Shown piece by piece: positions 39,060 to 48,960 of a stretch of 64,000 bases of DNA. The first letter of the stretch is position 1; each line of letters starts with the position of its first letter. The position numbers and the translations under genes are program-made. Origin of the DNA: Ferrovaceae bacterium. Lineage in GTDB: Bacteria; Pseudomonadota; Gammaproteobacteria; Burkholderiales; Ferrovaceae. The DNA lies in assembly GCA_027311025.1 (NCBI GenBank), contig DAICZS010000006.1:1-64000 (forward strand), given 5' to 3'. The notes beneath the pieces were generated by a model. That model saw nothing but the letters and a program-made list of their open reading frames with translations, did not search any database and was not told where the DNA came from.

Positions 39060-40006
39060 AGACGGTGCTGTTTGACGTTTTCACTGAAATAGCGCCACCC
39101 TGTTTCGCGAAACCGCCGGATCAGTTCGGTCAGTCCGCGTGGCATGAAGACCACGGCAGCCACGATGACGACCCCAAAAAAGAGACTTGCCACGCTGGAC
39201 ACTTCGGTGGACAGCGTTTCGGAGATGCCGGAGAGCACCAATGCGCCAAACACTGGGCCCAACACGGAGCCTGAGCCACCAAACACTGTCATGATGATCA
39301 TTTTGACGTTGAGGCTGATGTCGAAGGCGCTGACCGGATCAATGAAGGTAATCCAGTAGGCGTGGATGCCACCGGCCAGTGCGCTGAAAACGCCGGCCAG
39401 GGCAAAGGCCATCACCTTGTAGCGCGTGGTGTTGATACCCATGGAGGCTGCTGCGTCCTCGTTTTCACGGATGGCAATCAGGCCAAAGCCGAAGCGGCTT
39501 CGTGAAATCCAGAAGATGGTCAGCGTTGCCAGCACCAGAACGGCGAGGGACAGTTCATAAAACAACACGTCACCGTTGAGCAACGGCAATACCAGCCCCG
39601 TGTTGCGTCCGGCAATTTCGAGATTGGAAACGATCGCGGTCATGACTTGTGACAGGGCCAGTGTGGCAATGGCGAAATAGTGACCGCGCAACCGCAGCAC
39701 CGGCAGGCCAACCACGAACGCAAAGAGCACGGAGAGCAGGACTCCAAAAGCGAGGCCTGCGCCAAAGGGCAGTTGCCATTGCACCATGGCGATGGCCGTC
39801 CCGTAGCTGCCCAGCCCAAAGAACACGGAATTTCCAAAGGAGGCGTAACCGGTGTAGCCGCCGATGATGTTCCAGCCCTGGGCCAGGGTGGCCAGCAGCA
39901 GCGTGGCAATGCCGAACTGGATGATGGTTGGGGATGCAAACCAGGGCAGGGTGCCTAGCAGCAGGGTGACGGCCATCGTCAGCAGAAATTTTGTCCGAAG
40001 GCTCAT
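39056..40006 (-). CDS. livM: branched-chain amino acid-type ABC transporter permease
   Basis: multi-TM LivM-type; GWNIIGGYTGYASFGNSVFFGLGSY, GGSGSVLGPVFGALVL. Confidence 0.92.
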   Translation of the reverse strand: MSLRTKFLLTMAVTLLLGTLPWFASPTIIQFGIATLLLATLAQGWNIIGGYTGYASFGNSVFFGLGSYGTAIAMVQWQLPFGAGLAFGVLLSVLFAFVVGLPVLRLRGHYFAIATLALSQVMTAIVSNLEIAGRNTGLVLPLLNGDVLFYELSLAVLVLATLTIFWISRSRFGFGLIAIRENEDAAASMGINTTRYKVMAFALAGVFSALAGGIHAYWITFIDPVSAFDISLNVKMIIMTVFGGSGSVLGPVFGALVLSGISETLSTEVSSVASLFFGVVIVAAVVFMPRGLTELIRRFRETGWRYFSENVKQHRL

Positions 40007-40866
40007 GAGGTTGATCCAAGCAGGCCATTGGGGCGAAAAATCAGGACCAGTACCAGAATGCCAAAGCTTGCAACGTCGACAAAGGTGGGTCCGATGTAAA
40101 GTGCCGTGAGCGATTCGACGATGCCCAGAAAAATTCCTCCGACGATGACGCCCAACGGGCTTTCAAGTCCACCGATAATGGCGATGGCAAACGATTTTGC
40201 CGTGAGCGTGGCGCCAATGTAAGGGTTGATTTGCGAGACGACACCGTAGAGATCCCCCGCACCCCCGGCAAGAGCAGCACCCAGGCCAAAGGTCAGGGCA
40301 TAGATGGATTTGGGGGAAACGCCATACAGGCGAGCGGCCCCCAGATTTTGCGCGGTGGCACGAATGCCGCGTCCCAGGCGTGTGTGCAGCAGAAACAGCC
40401 ACATGCCCAGAGTCAGCAGTAGCGCCACGGCAAAGGCAAGAACACGAACCCAGGGCAGGGTAATGCCAAATGCCATGAAGTTTGAACCGGCATAGCTGGG
40501 GTTGATGGTGCGAAAGTCGGCGCTAAAGAGTATTTGCGCAAGCTGGGTTAACACCACGTCAATCCCGAACGTGATCAGGAGTGTATTGAACATGGCCGAG
40601 CGGGCGATCAGGTTCAACACGCCGCGTTGCAGCAGGTAACCCACACAGAACAACGCCGCCATCGAGAGCGGCAGCGCTACGAAGGGGTCCATGTCGAGAA
40701 GGGTGAACAGATAGTAGCCCACGTAGGCTCCCAGCATGATGAACGCGCCGTGGGCCAGGTTGACGATATTCAGCACACCCCAAACCAGGGCAAGCCCCAG
40801 GGCCATCAGTGCGTAGAGTCCGCCCAGAAGTATGCCGTTGGCAAGAATTTGAGCAAGCAGTTGCAT
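40003..40866 (-). CDS. livH: branched-chain amino acid-type ABC transporter permease
   Basis: multi-TM LivH-type; NGILLGGLYALMALGLALVWGVLNIVNLAHGAFIMLGAY. Confidence 0.93.
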   Translation of the reverse strand: MQLLAQILANGILLGGLYALMALGLALVWGVLNIVNLAHGAFIMLGAYVGYYLFTLLDMDPFVALPLSMAALFCVGYLLQRGVLNLIARSAMFNTLLITFGIDVVLTQLAQILFSADFRTINPSYAGSNFMAFGITLPWVRVLAFAVALLLTLGMWLFLLHTRLGRGIRATAQNLGAARLYGVSPKSIYALTFGLGAALAGGAGDLYGVVSQINPYIGATLTAKSFAIAIIGGLESPLGVIVGGIFLGIVESLTALYIGPTFVDVASFGILVLVLIFRPNGLLGSTS

Positions 40867-40913
40867 CGCGTGGAAAACCCCGCTTTAGGAATGAAGCGTG
40901 TCGAATTGACGGT

Positions 40914-42110
40914 CTAGCGCTTGTCCCAGGATGGCATCGGGTATTGGGGGGTGGACAGCATCCCGTTCTGTGAATAGATGGCCTTGACCTGATCGTTTTG
41001 CACCTGAATCACGGTTTGCGGCAGGCTGATCTGTCCGGTGGCGTTGAAGGCAATGGTGCCATAGAGGGATGGAAAGCTGATCCGGGAAATGGCGTCCCGC
41101 ACCATTTTCGGATCCAGTGATCCGGCTGCCTCGATGGCTTTGACAAAGGCTTCCACGTCCGCAACCGCTGAGGCTGAGTGGTAATCCGGGTCGTAACCAA
41201 AACGCGCGACGTAGGCTTTGGCGAAATCTGCGGCATTGCCAAAATACGCATCCTTGCTGGTGGGCGAGATCACCCACGGTGTCATGCCAAAGGCGTAGTT
41301 TGAATCCTTCCCCAGGGCCTTGCGAAAATCTGCCGTGGGCACGCCCACCGTAAACGAATACATCTTGGGGGCCAGGTTGAGGCTTTTGGCCTGGCGCACA
41401 AAGTTGAGCGCCTCGGTTTCGTGGCCGGAGACCAGGATCGCATCCGGGTTGCCCGACTTGAGTTGCGAGATCAACGTGCTGAAGTCGCTGGTGTTGCTGC
41501 TGTAGCGCTCATCCAGAATGAGTTTGATTCCTGCCTTCTGCAGGAGTTCGCGCGTGCCGTTGGCCACGGATACGTCAAAGGCATCGTCGGCGTAAAGCAA
41601 TGCAACGGTCCTGGGAGCTGGCGTGATCTTGCCCATCATCGCAATGGTGCTTTCAAAGTATTTGCTGGCTACAGGCAGGGTGCCGAAAATGAACTTGTAG
41701 CCGCGATTGAAAATCTGGTCTGAGGCGCCGCCACCCTGGATCATGGGCACCTGGTATTTTTCGGCGACCGAGGAATCCGCCAGGGCAAAATCGCTGGCAA
41801 AGGGTCCCAGCAGAAAATTGACCTTGTCCTGTGTCAGCAGCTGCACATACTGACGCACGCTCAAATTGCTGTCCGACTGGTTATCCAGAATTTTCAGGGC
41901 GAGGGTGTAGGTTTTTCCACTCACCTTGACGCCGCCGCGTTCGTTGATTTTCTCCACGGCGAAGTTGTAGCTGTCGCGGTAATACCGTCCGGTGTTGGCA
42001 AGGGCGCCGGTTTCCTGAACTGAAGCGCCCAGGGTGATTGTTTCCTGGGCAAAGGCGCAAGACATGCTCATTGCCAGCGTGACAGCCATGAACCCCAAAG
42101 CTCGCTTCAT
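40914..42110 (-). CDS. ABC transporter substrate-binding protein (LivK-like; ligand unknown)
   Basis: signal peptide; [56 protein letters not shown]. Confidence 0.92.
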   Translation of the reverse strand: MKRALGFMAVTLAMSMSCAFAQETITLGASVQETGALANTGRYYRDSYNFAVEKINERGGVKVSGKTYTLALKILDNQSDSNLSVRQYVQLLTQDKVNFLLGPFASDFALADSSVAEKYQVPMIQGGGASDQIFNRGYKFIFGTLPVASKYFESTIAMMGKITPAPRTVALLYADDAFDVSVANGTRELLQKAGIKLILDERYSSNTSDFSTLISQLKSGNPDAILVSGHETEALNFVRQAKSLNLAPKMYSFTVGVPTADFRKALGKDSNYAFGMTPWVISPTSKDAYFGNAADFAKAYVARFGYDPDYHSASAVADVEAFVKAIEAAGSLDPKMVRDAISRISFPSLYGTIAFNATGQISLPQTVIQVQNDQVKAIYSQNGMLSTPQYPMPSWDKR

Positions 42111-42289
42111 TGCAGGCCTCCTCTCCGTAGCGTTATGTTGTGGGCCTGGTTGCCCAGGCCACGCGTTTGTATCGAACAGTATACGAGATTGGTGATGATT
42201 CCTGAAGGTTGGGAAAACCCGTTCAATAAGCGCGACGGGTTCATTTATACTGGTTCAATATTTTTTCCAGGAATGAGGAGTCACCCCAC

Positions 42290-43009
42290 ATGAGCCCAGG
42301 TTTGCCTGCCACCCCAGGACAAAAGATTCCCCATGGCCCGCTTCCAGGCCTGCTGCTCGCCCTGACCATGATCACCGGCGTGGTGGATGCCATCAGCTAT
42401 CTCAAGTTGGGTCACGTCTTTGTGGCCAACATGACGGGAAACATCGCGTTTCTGGGCTTTGCCGTGGCCGATGCCAAGGAGTTTTCCATTGCGGCATCCC
42501 TCACCGCCACCATTGCCTTTTTGACGGGCGCCCTCGCTGGCGGACGGCTGGGAACGGTATTGGGGTCGCATCGCGGCCATCTTCTGGTATTTTCAATTTT
42601 CATTGAAACGGCCATTATCGGTGCCGCACTTTGTGCCTGGATACTCTCGGACGATTCCGACGGCGAGACCATGCGCTACCTGCTGATTGTGGTGCTGGCG
42701 CTGGCCATGGGCCTGCAAAATGCCACGGCCCGCCGCATCGGCGTTCCTGACCTGACCACGACCGTGCTGACGCAAACCCTGACGGGGCTTGCTGCGGACT
42801 CAAAACTGGTGGGCGGCAACAACCCGCGCCCGGTTCGCCGTCTTGCGGCCACCTTCACCATGTTTCTGGGTGCGGGCATGGGCACGTTCGTCATTTTTCA
42901 TTTCAGCCTGGGCGCCGTGCTGGCGCTGGTATTGATGCTGCTGCTGGGTAGCGGCATTGCAGCACTTCGATACTTTTCGTCTTCAGACCCCTGGACGGAA
43001 GGGGCCTGA
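42290..43009 (+). CDS. YoaK/DUF1275 family membrane protein
   Basis: LLLALTMITGVVDAISYLKLGHVFVANMTGNIAFLGFA, ALAMGLQNATARRIGVPDLTTTVLTQTLTGLAAD. Confidence 0.92.
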   Translation: MSPGLPATPGQKIPHGPLPGLLLALTMITGVVDAISYLKLGHVFVANMTGNIAFLGFAVADAKEFSIAASLTATIAFLTGALAGGRLGTVLGSHRGHLLVFSIFIETAIIGAALCAWILSDDSDGETMRYLLIVVLALAMGLQNATARRIGVPDLTTTVLTQTLTGLAADSKLVGGNNPRPVRRLAATFTMFLGAGMGTFVIFHFSLGAVLALVLMLLLGSGIAALRYFSSSDPWTEGA

Positions 43010-43018
43010 CTGCCCGTG

Positions 43019-43462
43019 CTAGGGTTCGCGCACCCAGGTCTGGCTTCGGCCAAACAGTGAAATGCCGAGATAGCCCCGCACGTCGAGTTTGTCTCCCAAG
43101 ACGCGCATCCTGCAGCGGTAGGTATTTCCATTATCCGGGTCCAGGATTTCGCCGCCATCGTATTCGCCGCCATCGCGTCGCATGCCCCACAGAATCGTCA
43201 TGCCAGTGACGGGTTGGTTCTTGCGAACGCCTTCGCATTTCTCGCAGAGGGCATCAGCGGGATGGCCCGGACGGGGCAGGATCTTGATGACGCGGCCTTC
43301 GAGCATGCCGCCCTTGTCCTCGATGCGCACCAGGGAGGCCGCCTGCCCATCCTTGTCATCATAGGTGCGCCATAGCCCCACGGGCGAGGCCTCACCGGAC
43401 CAGGCATTGCCTGTGACGAGACTGATGGCCAGAAAAGCTGCAGCGAGTGGCTGGATCGTCAT
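43019..43462 (-). CDS. DUF2147 family secreted protein
   Basis: MTIQPLAAAFLAISLVTGNAWS signal; ASPVGLWRTYDDKDGQAASLVRIEDKGGMLEGRV. Confidence 0.88.
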   Translation of the reverse strand: MTIQPLAAAFLAISLVTGNAWSGEASPVGLWRTYDDKDGQAASLVRIEDKGGMLEGRVIKILPRPGHPADALCEKCEGVRKNQPVTGMTILWGMRRDGGEYDGGEILDPDNGNTYRCRMRVLGDKLDVRGYLGISLFGRSQTWVREP

Positions 43463-43548
43463 GGAAGGGGGCCTTGACTGGTATTCGGTCAATTACTATA
43501 GAATGCCTCGTCGCAAAATACAAAAACGGTTACCGGTGGGGGCGCGTC

Positions 43549-45258
43549 ATGAATATCACGTTCACATGGGATCAAAGCGTCGGTAGCGCCCCTGCAGGTT
43601 TCAAAACCGCGATGCAGACCGCAGCCAACATTCTGGATGCGCAGATTGCCGACAACATTTCTGTAAACATCGAGGTGGGGTACGGCACCGATGCAGGAAG
43701 TCCCATTCCTGCCGGAGCGTTGGCCACCGGTGGTCCAAATTACGTGACCTGCAACAACTATGCGCAACTGGCGAATGCCTTGACCGCGCAGGCCACCAAG
43801 AACAATTGTTCTGGCATCGTGGCAGCCTTGCCCGCCACCGACCCCACGCAAGGCGCCGGAAGCTGGGAACTCAGCACGGCCCAGGCCAAGGTGCTGGGCA
43901 TTCCTGATCCTGCCAATAACATCATAGATGGCTCAGTCGGGTTTTCCAATTCGACGTCCTGGGGGTTCAATGCCAGCCAAGGGCTTGGCGGCGCGTATGA
44001 TTTCGTCAGTACCGCGTTGCATGAAATCACCCATGCACTGGGGCGAGTCAATCTGGCCGCCTCCAATACGGCTTCTTCAGGAAGCGTGCTCGACAGCAGC
44101 TTCAATCTGTATACCTATTCTTCTCTGGGTACGCTGCAACTGGGCAGCACGGCACCGGCGTATTTCTCAATTGACGGTGGCAACACCAACCTCAACAACT
44201 TCGACATGAGTTCAGGAGGGGACCCGGCTGATTGGGCGACCACCCTGACCGATAGTTTCGGCCCCGGGCCTGCTGGAGTTGCTGGTCCTATGACGGCAAC
44301 CGACTGGCTGGTGATGGAGGCCCTGGGATTCAAGATTAACCCCACCTATATCCTTTTCGGGCCAACGGCCGTCAATGCGGGGGCTCATGATTACCTTCAG
44401 CTCTCCACGGTCAATGTGACTGCAGGAAGCCAGCAAAGCTATACGATCAGCGGCCTTAGTGCGTCACAACTGGACAGCGGCAGCCTCACCGGCACCGTCA
44501 CCGTGGGTAGTGATGGCACGGCAATGATCGACCTTGGTATTTCCGCGGCCAATCCCGTGGCAGCGCCCACGCAGGTCACGGTGACACTGGGCAACAATCT
44601 CGCCACTTATACGCTCACGGTGGAGAATGCCACCAACAACATCATCAATTTCACGCCACAAAACACGATCATCACTACCACCGCTGCCAACGATACAATC
44701 GCCGGGGTGAGTCCGCGCGATGTCGTGGCTTACAGCGGGGTATCAACGGACTACATCATTACGGCACCCAGCGCCGGCACCTTGCAGGTGATGGATGCCT
44801 ACCAGGGCAATCGGGATGGCACGGATACGCTCATCAACGTCGATCGCCTGCAATTTTCGGATACGAATGTGGCCTTTGATATGGGAACAAACCAGTCGGC
44901 TGGGCAGACGGCTGAAATCATCGGTGCCGCCTTCGGCAAGTCGGCGCTCTCCAACGCAGGCTACGTGGGTATCGGGATCAAGTTATTCGACTCGGGGCAG
45001 TCACTGGCTAATGTTGCCGCCCTGGCGGCTTCGGTGATGCATGCGGCTGACTATGGCTCGTTTGTCCAGACTGTCTGGAATAACGTCGTGGGCTCTCCCA
45101 TTTCACCCGCAGACCTGAACTCGTTTACTCAGTTACTCAATAATGGAACCTACAACGAGGGTTCGTTATTGTCGCTGGCGGCCACCGTTCAGGCCAATCT
45201 GAACAATATCGGCCTGGCGGGGCTTGCCACGCATGGTATCGATTACACCCCGGCATGA
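43549..45258 (+). CDS. putative secreted zinc metalloprotease (HEITH motif) with C-terminal DUF4214-associated-like region
   Basis: ORF track starts at 43447; ATG 43549 MNITFTWDQSVG; VSTALHEITHALGRV; no signal peptide; C-terminal TLINVDRLQFSDTNVAFDM. Confidence 0.78.
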   Translation: MNITFTWDQSVGSAPAGFKTAMQTAANILDAQIADNISVNIEVGYGTDAGSPIPAGALATGGPNYVTCNNYAQLANALTAQATKNNCSGIVAALPATDPTQGAGSWELSTAQAKVLGIPDPANNIIDGSVGFSNSTSWGFNASQGLGGAYDFVSTALHEITHALGRVNLAASNTASSGSVLDSSFNLYTYSSLGTLQLGSTAPAYFSIDGGNTNLNNFDMSSGGDPADWATTLTDSFGPGPAGVAGPMTATDWLVMEALGFKINPTYILFGPTAVNAGAHDYLQLSTVNVTAGSQQSYTISGLSASQLDSGSLTGTVTVGSDGTAMIDLGISAANPVAAPTQVTVTLGNNLATYTLTVENATNNIINFTPQNTIITTTAANDTIAGVSPRDVVAYSGVSTDYIITAPSAGTLQVMDAYQGNRDGTDTLINVDRLQFSDTNVAFDMGTNQSAGQTAEIIGAAFGKSALSNAGYVGIGIKLFDSGQSLANVAALAASVMHAADYGSFVQTVWNNVVGSPISPADLNSFTQLLNNGTYNEGSLLSLAATVQANLNNIGLAGLATHGIDYTPA

Positions 45259-45264
45259 TGGTTG

Positions 45265-46020
45265 CTATAGCCTGAACACGCCACCGGCACAGCTCTGTGC
45301 CTCTTCCAGGCGCGACAAGGTGGGCAGCAGGTTGAGCCCGGTGGATTTTTTAAGCCGATGCGCCTCTTCCCGAAGCGCTTCCAGTGAGACGCAGACAGGA
45401 TCGCCCGCCGTGGCAAAGGTGATGACGTTGCCACTGTCACAGGATGGAAATGCCAGGCAACGCCCGTCGAAAGCCTCCTCAATGCGTGCATAGCTGGATT
45501 TGAAACCGCGCTTCAATCCCAGCAGGTTGACCACGAGAATGCCCTCGCTGCTCAGGCGTGCGCGGCACAAGTCGTAGAACGGGCGAGTGTCCAGATCGCC
45601 GGCGCGGGCTTCGGCATCAAAACCATCCACCAGAATCAGGTCGTAATCCTGCCTGGTGCTGGCGATAAATTCTGCACCGTCACCAATCACGATGTTGATG
45701 CGCTTCGGGTCGTCGGGAAGCTTGAAAAACTGGCGCGCAGCGGCAACGACCGAAGGCGCTATCTCGACCACGGCCAACTTGGCTTGCGGACAGTTGCGAT
45801 AGAGAAACTTGGTGAGGGAGGCCGCACCCAGTCCGATCAAGAGGACCTTGCGCGGAAAGCGGGCGTCTTCGCGCAATAACAGGCTGGCCATCATGTCCTT
45901 GGTGTAGTCAAGTTCCAGATGCCAGGGTCGGGCAATGCGCATGGCGCCCTGAATCCAGTCCGAACCGAAGTGCAGGGTGCGCACGCCGGCTTCTTCGCAA
46001 ATGTCGATCGGAAATGTCAT
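45265..46020 (-). CDS. spermidine synthase-like methyltransferase-fold protein
   Basis: KVLLIGLGAASLTKFLYRNCPQAKLAVVEIAPSVVAAARQFF, DLILVDGFD. Confidence 0.82.
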   Translation of the reverse strand: MTFPIDICEEAGVRTLHFGSDWIQGAMRIARPWHLELDYTKDMMASLLLREDARFPRKVLLIGLGAASLTKFLYRNCPQAKLAVVEIAPSVVAAARQFFKLPDDPKRINIVIGDGAEFIASTRQDYDLILVDGFDAEARAGDLDTRPFYDLCRARLSSEGILVVNLLGLKRGFKSSYARIEEAFDGRCLAFPSCDSGNVITFATAGDPVCVSLEALREEAHRLKKSTGLNLLPTLSRLEEAQSCAGGVFRL

Positions 46021-46119
46021 CGTGAAAATTTTAATTACAAAACAGAATCCAGATTTATTTTGGATGCTCTACCATGGTCGTGGTCATCCGAAAACCCGAT
46101 ATTGCGCCGACGACATGGT

Positions 46120-46704
46120 ATGCACAATGACTCAAAAACCCTGCTGATTGCCATTGCCACGCTCGTTTTGAGCGCCTGTAGCACTTTCGTGCCGCAGCAG
46201 CTGGGCGGTAACGATTTTGCCGATGTGACACCACACATGGCGCAGCGCCGCCCCGATGTGCTGGGGCAACGCGTGCGTTGGGGGGGCAGCATTGCCAGCG
46301 TCACCTCCGAGAAGGATCGCACCTGTTTTCAGGTGGTCAGCCATCCGCTCGATTATACGGCGCGTCCCGAAGAAGATGATCGCACCAATGGACGATTCAT
46401 TGCCTGCATTTCCGGTTTTTACGACCCTGAAATCTATGCCGTGAAGCGGCAGATCACTGTCATCGGCACGCTCCAGACCCCCACCATCGGCAACATTGGC
46501 CGCCATCCGTATATTTTCCCAAACCTCGCCATTGAAACACTTTATCTGTGGCCGAAACCGTCACCCATCACCAACGTCCCGCCCTATGCATTCGGCCCTG
46601 ATCCCTTCCTGTATCAGGCCTACCCCTGGATGGACGATCCCATGGACCCCATGAATCCATTGGGCCCCATGGATCCCATGAGTGCCTGGGATATGCCATG
46701 GTAA
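46120..46704 (+). CDS. Slp family outer membrane lipoprotein
   Basis: ORF track starts at 45919; ATG 46120 MHNDSKTLLIAIATLVLSAC (lipobox LSAC); RRPDVLGQRVRWGGSI; Met/Pro/Asp-rich tail. Confidence 0.85.
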   Translation: MHNDSKTLLIAIATLVLSACSTFVPQQLGGNDFADVTPHMAQRRPDVLGQRVRWGGSIASVTSEKDRTCFQVVSHPLDYTARPEEDDRTNGRFIACISGFYDPEIYAVKRQITVIGTLQTPTIGNIGRHPYIFPNLAIETLYLWPKPSPITNVPPYAFGPDPFLYQAYPWMDDPMDPMNPLGPMDPMSAWDMPW

Positions 46705-46772
46705 CTGCGGATTTGCTATAGAATCAGTGCCTCATCATTGAACAATGGCTGTATGAACGGGAGGGGGTGCCC

Positions 46773-47321
46773 ATGCTGAAAACCAGACTGATTCAGGTTC
46801 TTTCCCATTCGGCGTGGGTTGCCATGCTCGGACTGGGGGGGTGTGCCGGACTTCCTCCCCACACCAACATTCCCGATGCAATCGCAACGCCACCACATCA
46901 AGTTCTTGCATTCGAAGCGATGGCTGCAGGCGTTCAGGTTTACGAATGCAGGGGCAACGGTGAAAGCCCGCAAAAATTTCAATGGGTTTTGAAGGCGCCT
47001 GAAGCAGAGCTATACGATGCAGGCGGCAGCAGGGTCGCCAGGCACTATGCGGGCCCCACGTGGGAAGCCTGGGATGGCAGCAAGGTGGTGGGCGAAGTGA
47101 AGGCGCAATCCGGTAGTCCTGACCCCAACGCCGTGTCGTGGTTGCTGTTGAGCGCCAAATCCAATTCCGGCAAGGGAATTTTTGCGCAGACCGTCAGCAT
47201 CCAGCGCATCAATACCAAAGGGGGTAAACCTCCTGAGACGGAATGCAACCAGGCCCTGTCTGGAAAACTATCGCGCGTACCTTATACCGCCACCTATAAT
47301 TTTTACAATACCCAACCGTAA
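46773..47321 (+). CDS. DUF3455 family putative lipoprotein
   Basis: LGLGGCAGLPP lipobox; VYECRGNGESPQKFQWVLKAPEAELYDAGG, HYAGPTWEAWDGSKVVG. Confidence 0.85.
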   Translation: MLKTRLIQVLSHSAWVAMLGLGGCAGLPPHTNIPDAIATPPHQVLAFEAMAAGVQVYECRGNGESPQKFQWVLKAPEAELYDAGGSRVARHYAGPTWEAWDGSKVVGEVKAQSGSPDPNAVSWLLLSAKSNSGKGIFAQTVSIQRINTKGGKPPETECNQALSGKLSRVPYTATYNFYNTQP

Positions 47322-47337
47322 TGGCAGTTTGACTCAG

Positions 47338-47805
47338 TTACTCATGGCCAGCCGTGAGTTGCCAGGCGGCATGGCAGCCCACGCAAAGTCCGAGCGTGGT
47401 GGTCAGTTGTTTTAATATTTCTGGTGCAGGGGTGCCACTTTCAGCTGCGTGGGCCATGTCATCCATGTTGCGATGAACGCTCATGCCCATGGATTTGAAG
47501 GGCAAGGGCAGCTTGGCCATGAGCGCAGGGTTGACGTCCGCCGCCGCACCCATGCCTGCCGAACGCGCAGCCCTGGCAACGGATGCCAGGTCGCCACGGT
47601 TGATGCCGTCGAGGATGTCGTGGGTTGCCATCAGCAGCGCACGCATTTCCTGCAGGATCAGGTCGCGCTCTCCTGACTTCAGTACGATGGCCGTGCGGTT
47701 ATCCGGGCCACGCTCAACGTTGCCGCGAATGAAAAACCAGGTGCCAACGGCTAAACTCGCAACCCATAACAGAATGGCAATTGAGGCAACTTTGCTGATT
47801 TTCAT
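47338..47805 (-). CDS. c-type cytochrome with C-terminal CVGCH (cytochrome c'-like arrangement)
   Basis: N-terminal TM/signal MKISKVASIAILLWVASLAVGTWFF; single heme motif CVGCH near C-terminus. Confidence 0.75.
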   Translation of the reverse strand: MKISKVASIAILLWVASLAVGTWFFIRGNVERGPDNRTAIVLKSGERDLILQEMRALLMATHDILDGINRGDLASVARAARSAGMGAAADVNPALMAKLPLPFKSMGMSVHRNMDDMAHAAESGTPAPEILKQLTTTLGLCVGCHAAWQLTAGHE

Positions 47806-47901
47806 GGAGGGTTCCTTGTGTTGGCGAAGCCCGTCTCCGTTCCGAAGGCTTTTCTGTGATGGACCATCAGGACAGGGTACGAAATTCAAGGAGAGAAGGG
47901 A

Positions 47902-48339
47902 ATGGCTATCTTAACGAACATTGTCGTGGCAGATGAGAGTGAAATTGAAGCCATCGGCGAATCGCTGCACCCTGTAGAGGAGTGGAGCGGTTTTGAAGTC
48001 CGCGATGTGGATACGGCCAGGATCACGACGCTGCATTGCCTGCTGACCGGCGAGTTGTTTGATGATGCGGTGATTCAATACGAGCCCCTATATGTATCGC
48101 CCGTTGAAGGGGCCATGGTATTGCGCCTTGCCGATGAAGTACTGGAGCGCCTGATCGAGCTGGACGAGGAGATGCTCGTCCAGGTGGCCACCGAATTGAC
48201 GGCCACGGAAGATTTCGAGACGGCAGGCTGGACGGAAGAGGAAGTGACCGTGATGCTGGCCGAACTGTGCGAATTGGCACAACGCGCTGACGCTGAAGGC
48301 CAGGCCCTGTTTGTCTGGTTGCATCCGCTACGGACCTGA
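47902..48339 (+). CDS. acidic conserved-looking protein of unknown function
   Basis: 145 aa ORF with preceding gagagaagggaatgg SD-like sequence; Glu/Asp rich; no recognised family. Confidence 0.65.
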   Translation: MAILTNIVVADESEIEAIGESLHPVEEWSGFEVRDVDTARITTLHCLLTGELFDDAVIQYEPLYVSPVEGAMVLRLADEVLERLIELDEEMLVQVATELTATEDFETAGWTEEEVTVMLAELCELAQRADAEGQALFVWLHPLRT

Positions 48340-48930
48340 GTTGCCATGGCCAGGGGGCTGCGTGAGCTGCCAGGAACGGTAAACGCGCAATGCCACATGC
48401 GCGTCATTGGCGGCATACAGAATCTGCTTTTCATTCAGAACGCGGTTTGACCAGTTCGTGGTGGACGTTCTTTTGGATTTCTGCAGGCGCTGGCCAAAAA
48501 AATGAGCCACGGCTGCCTTGGCACCCATGTCGCAACGCCTGTCCTGGCGCAGGGCAATAGCCAGGTCGAGAACGGGGAGGGTATCGATGGCCAGCTTGGC
48601 TTGCAGGCGGCGCAAGTCGTCGCGCAGGCCGAAGCCCACCTTGAGTACCCGTGGCGATTCCAGGATGGTGCGCAGTTCATTCAAGGCGGGCTGGGTAGTG
48701 ATGGGAAAGAGGTAGGCCCGTTCGTCGGTAGCCAGTTGAATCAAGTGCGGTCCCGTAGAAACTTCTCCCTTGGCAAAGGTAGGTCGGGATTCGGTGTCGA
48801 AACCGATGGCATCCCCATCCAGCAAGGCTGCCAGCGCATTTGCAGCATCAGTCTCAGAGCGCACAAGATGGACGTCAGACAACCGGATTCCGGGGTATGG
48901 TGGCAGCACTGAATCCTGGGATGTGGGCAC
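48328..48930 (-). CDS. 3'-5' exonuclease (RNase D-like DEDDy family)
   Basis: AIGFDTESRPTF, VLKVGFGLRDDLRRLQ, YAANDAHVALRVY. Confidence 0.9.
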   Translation of the reverse strand: MPTSQDSVLPPYPGIRLSDVHLVRSETDAANALAALLDGDAIGFDTESRPTFAKGEVSTGPHLIQLATDERAYLFPITTQPALNELRTILESPRVLKVGFGLRDDLRRLQAKLAIDTLPVLDLAIALRQDRRCDMGAKAAVAHFFGQRLQKSKRTSTTNWSNRVLNEKQILYAANDAHVALRVYRSWQLTQPPGHGNSGP

Positions 48931-48960
48931 GCGGGGGGCTCGAAAATAATGGAAGTGATG

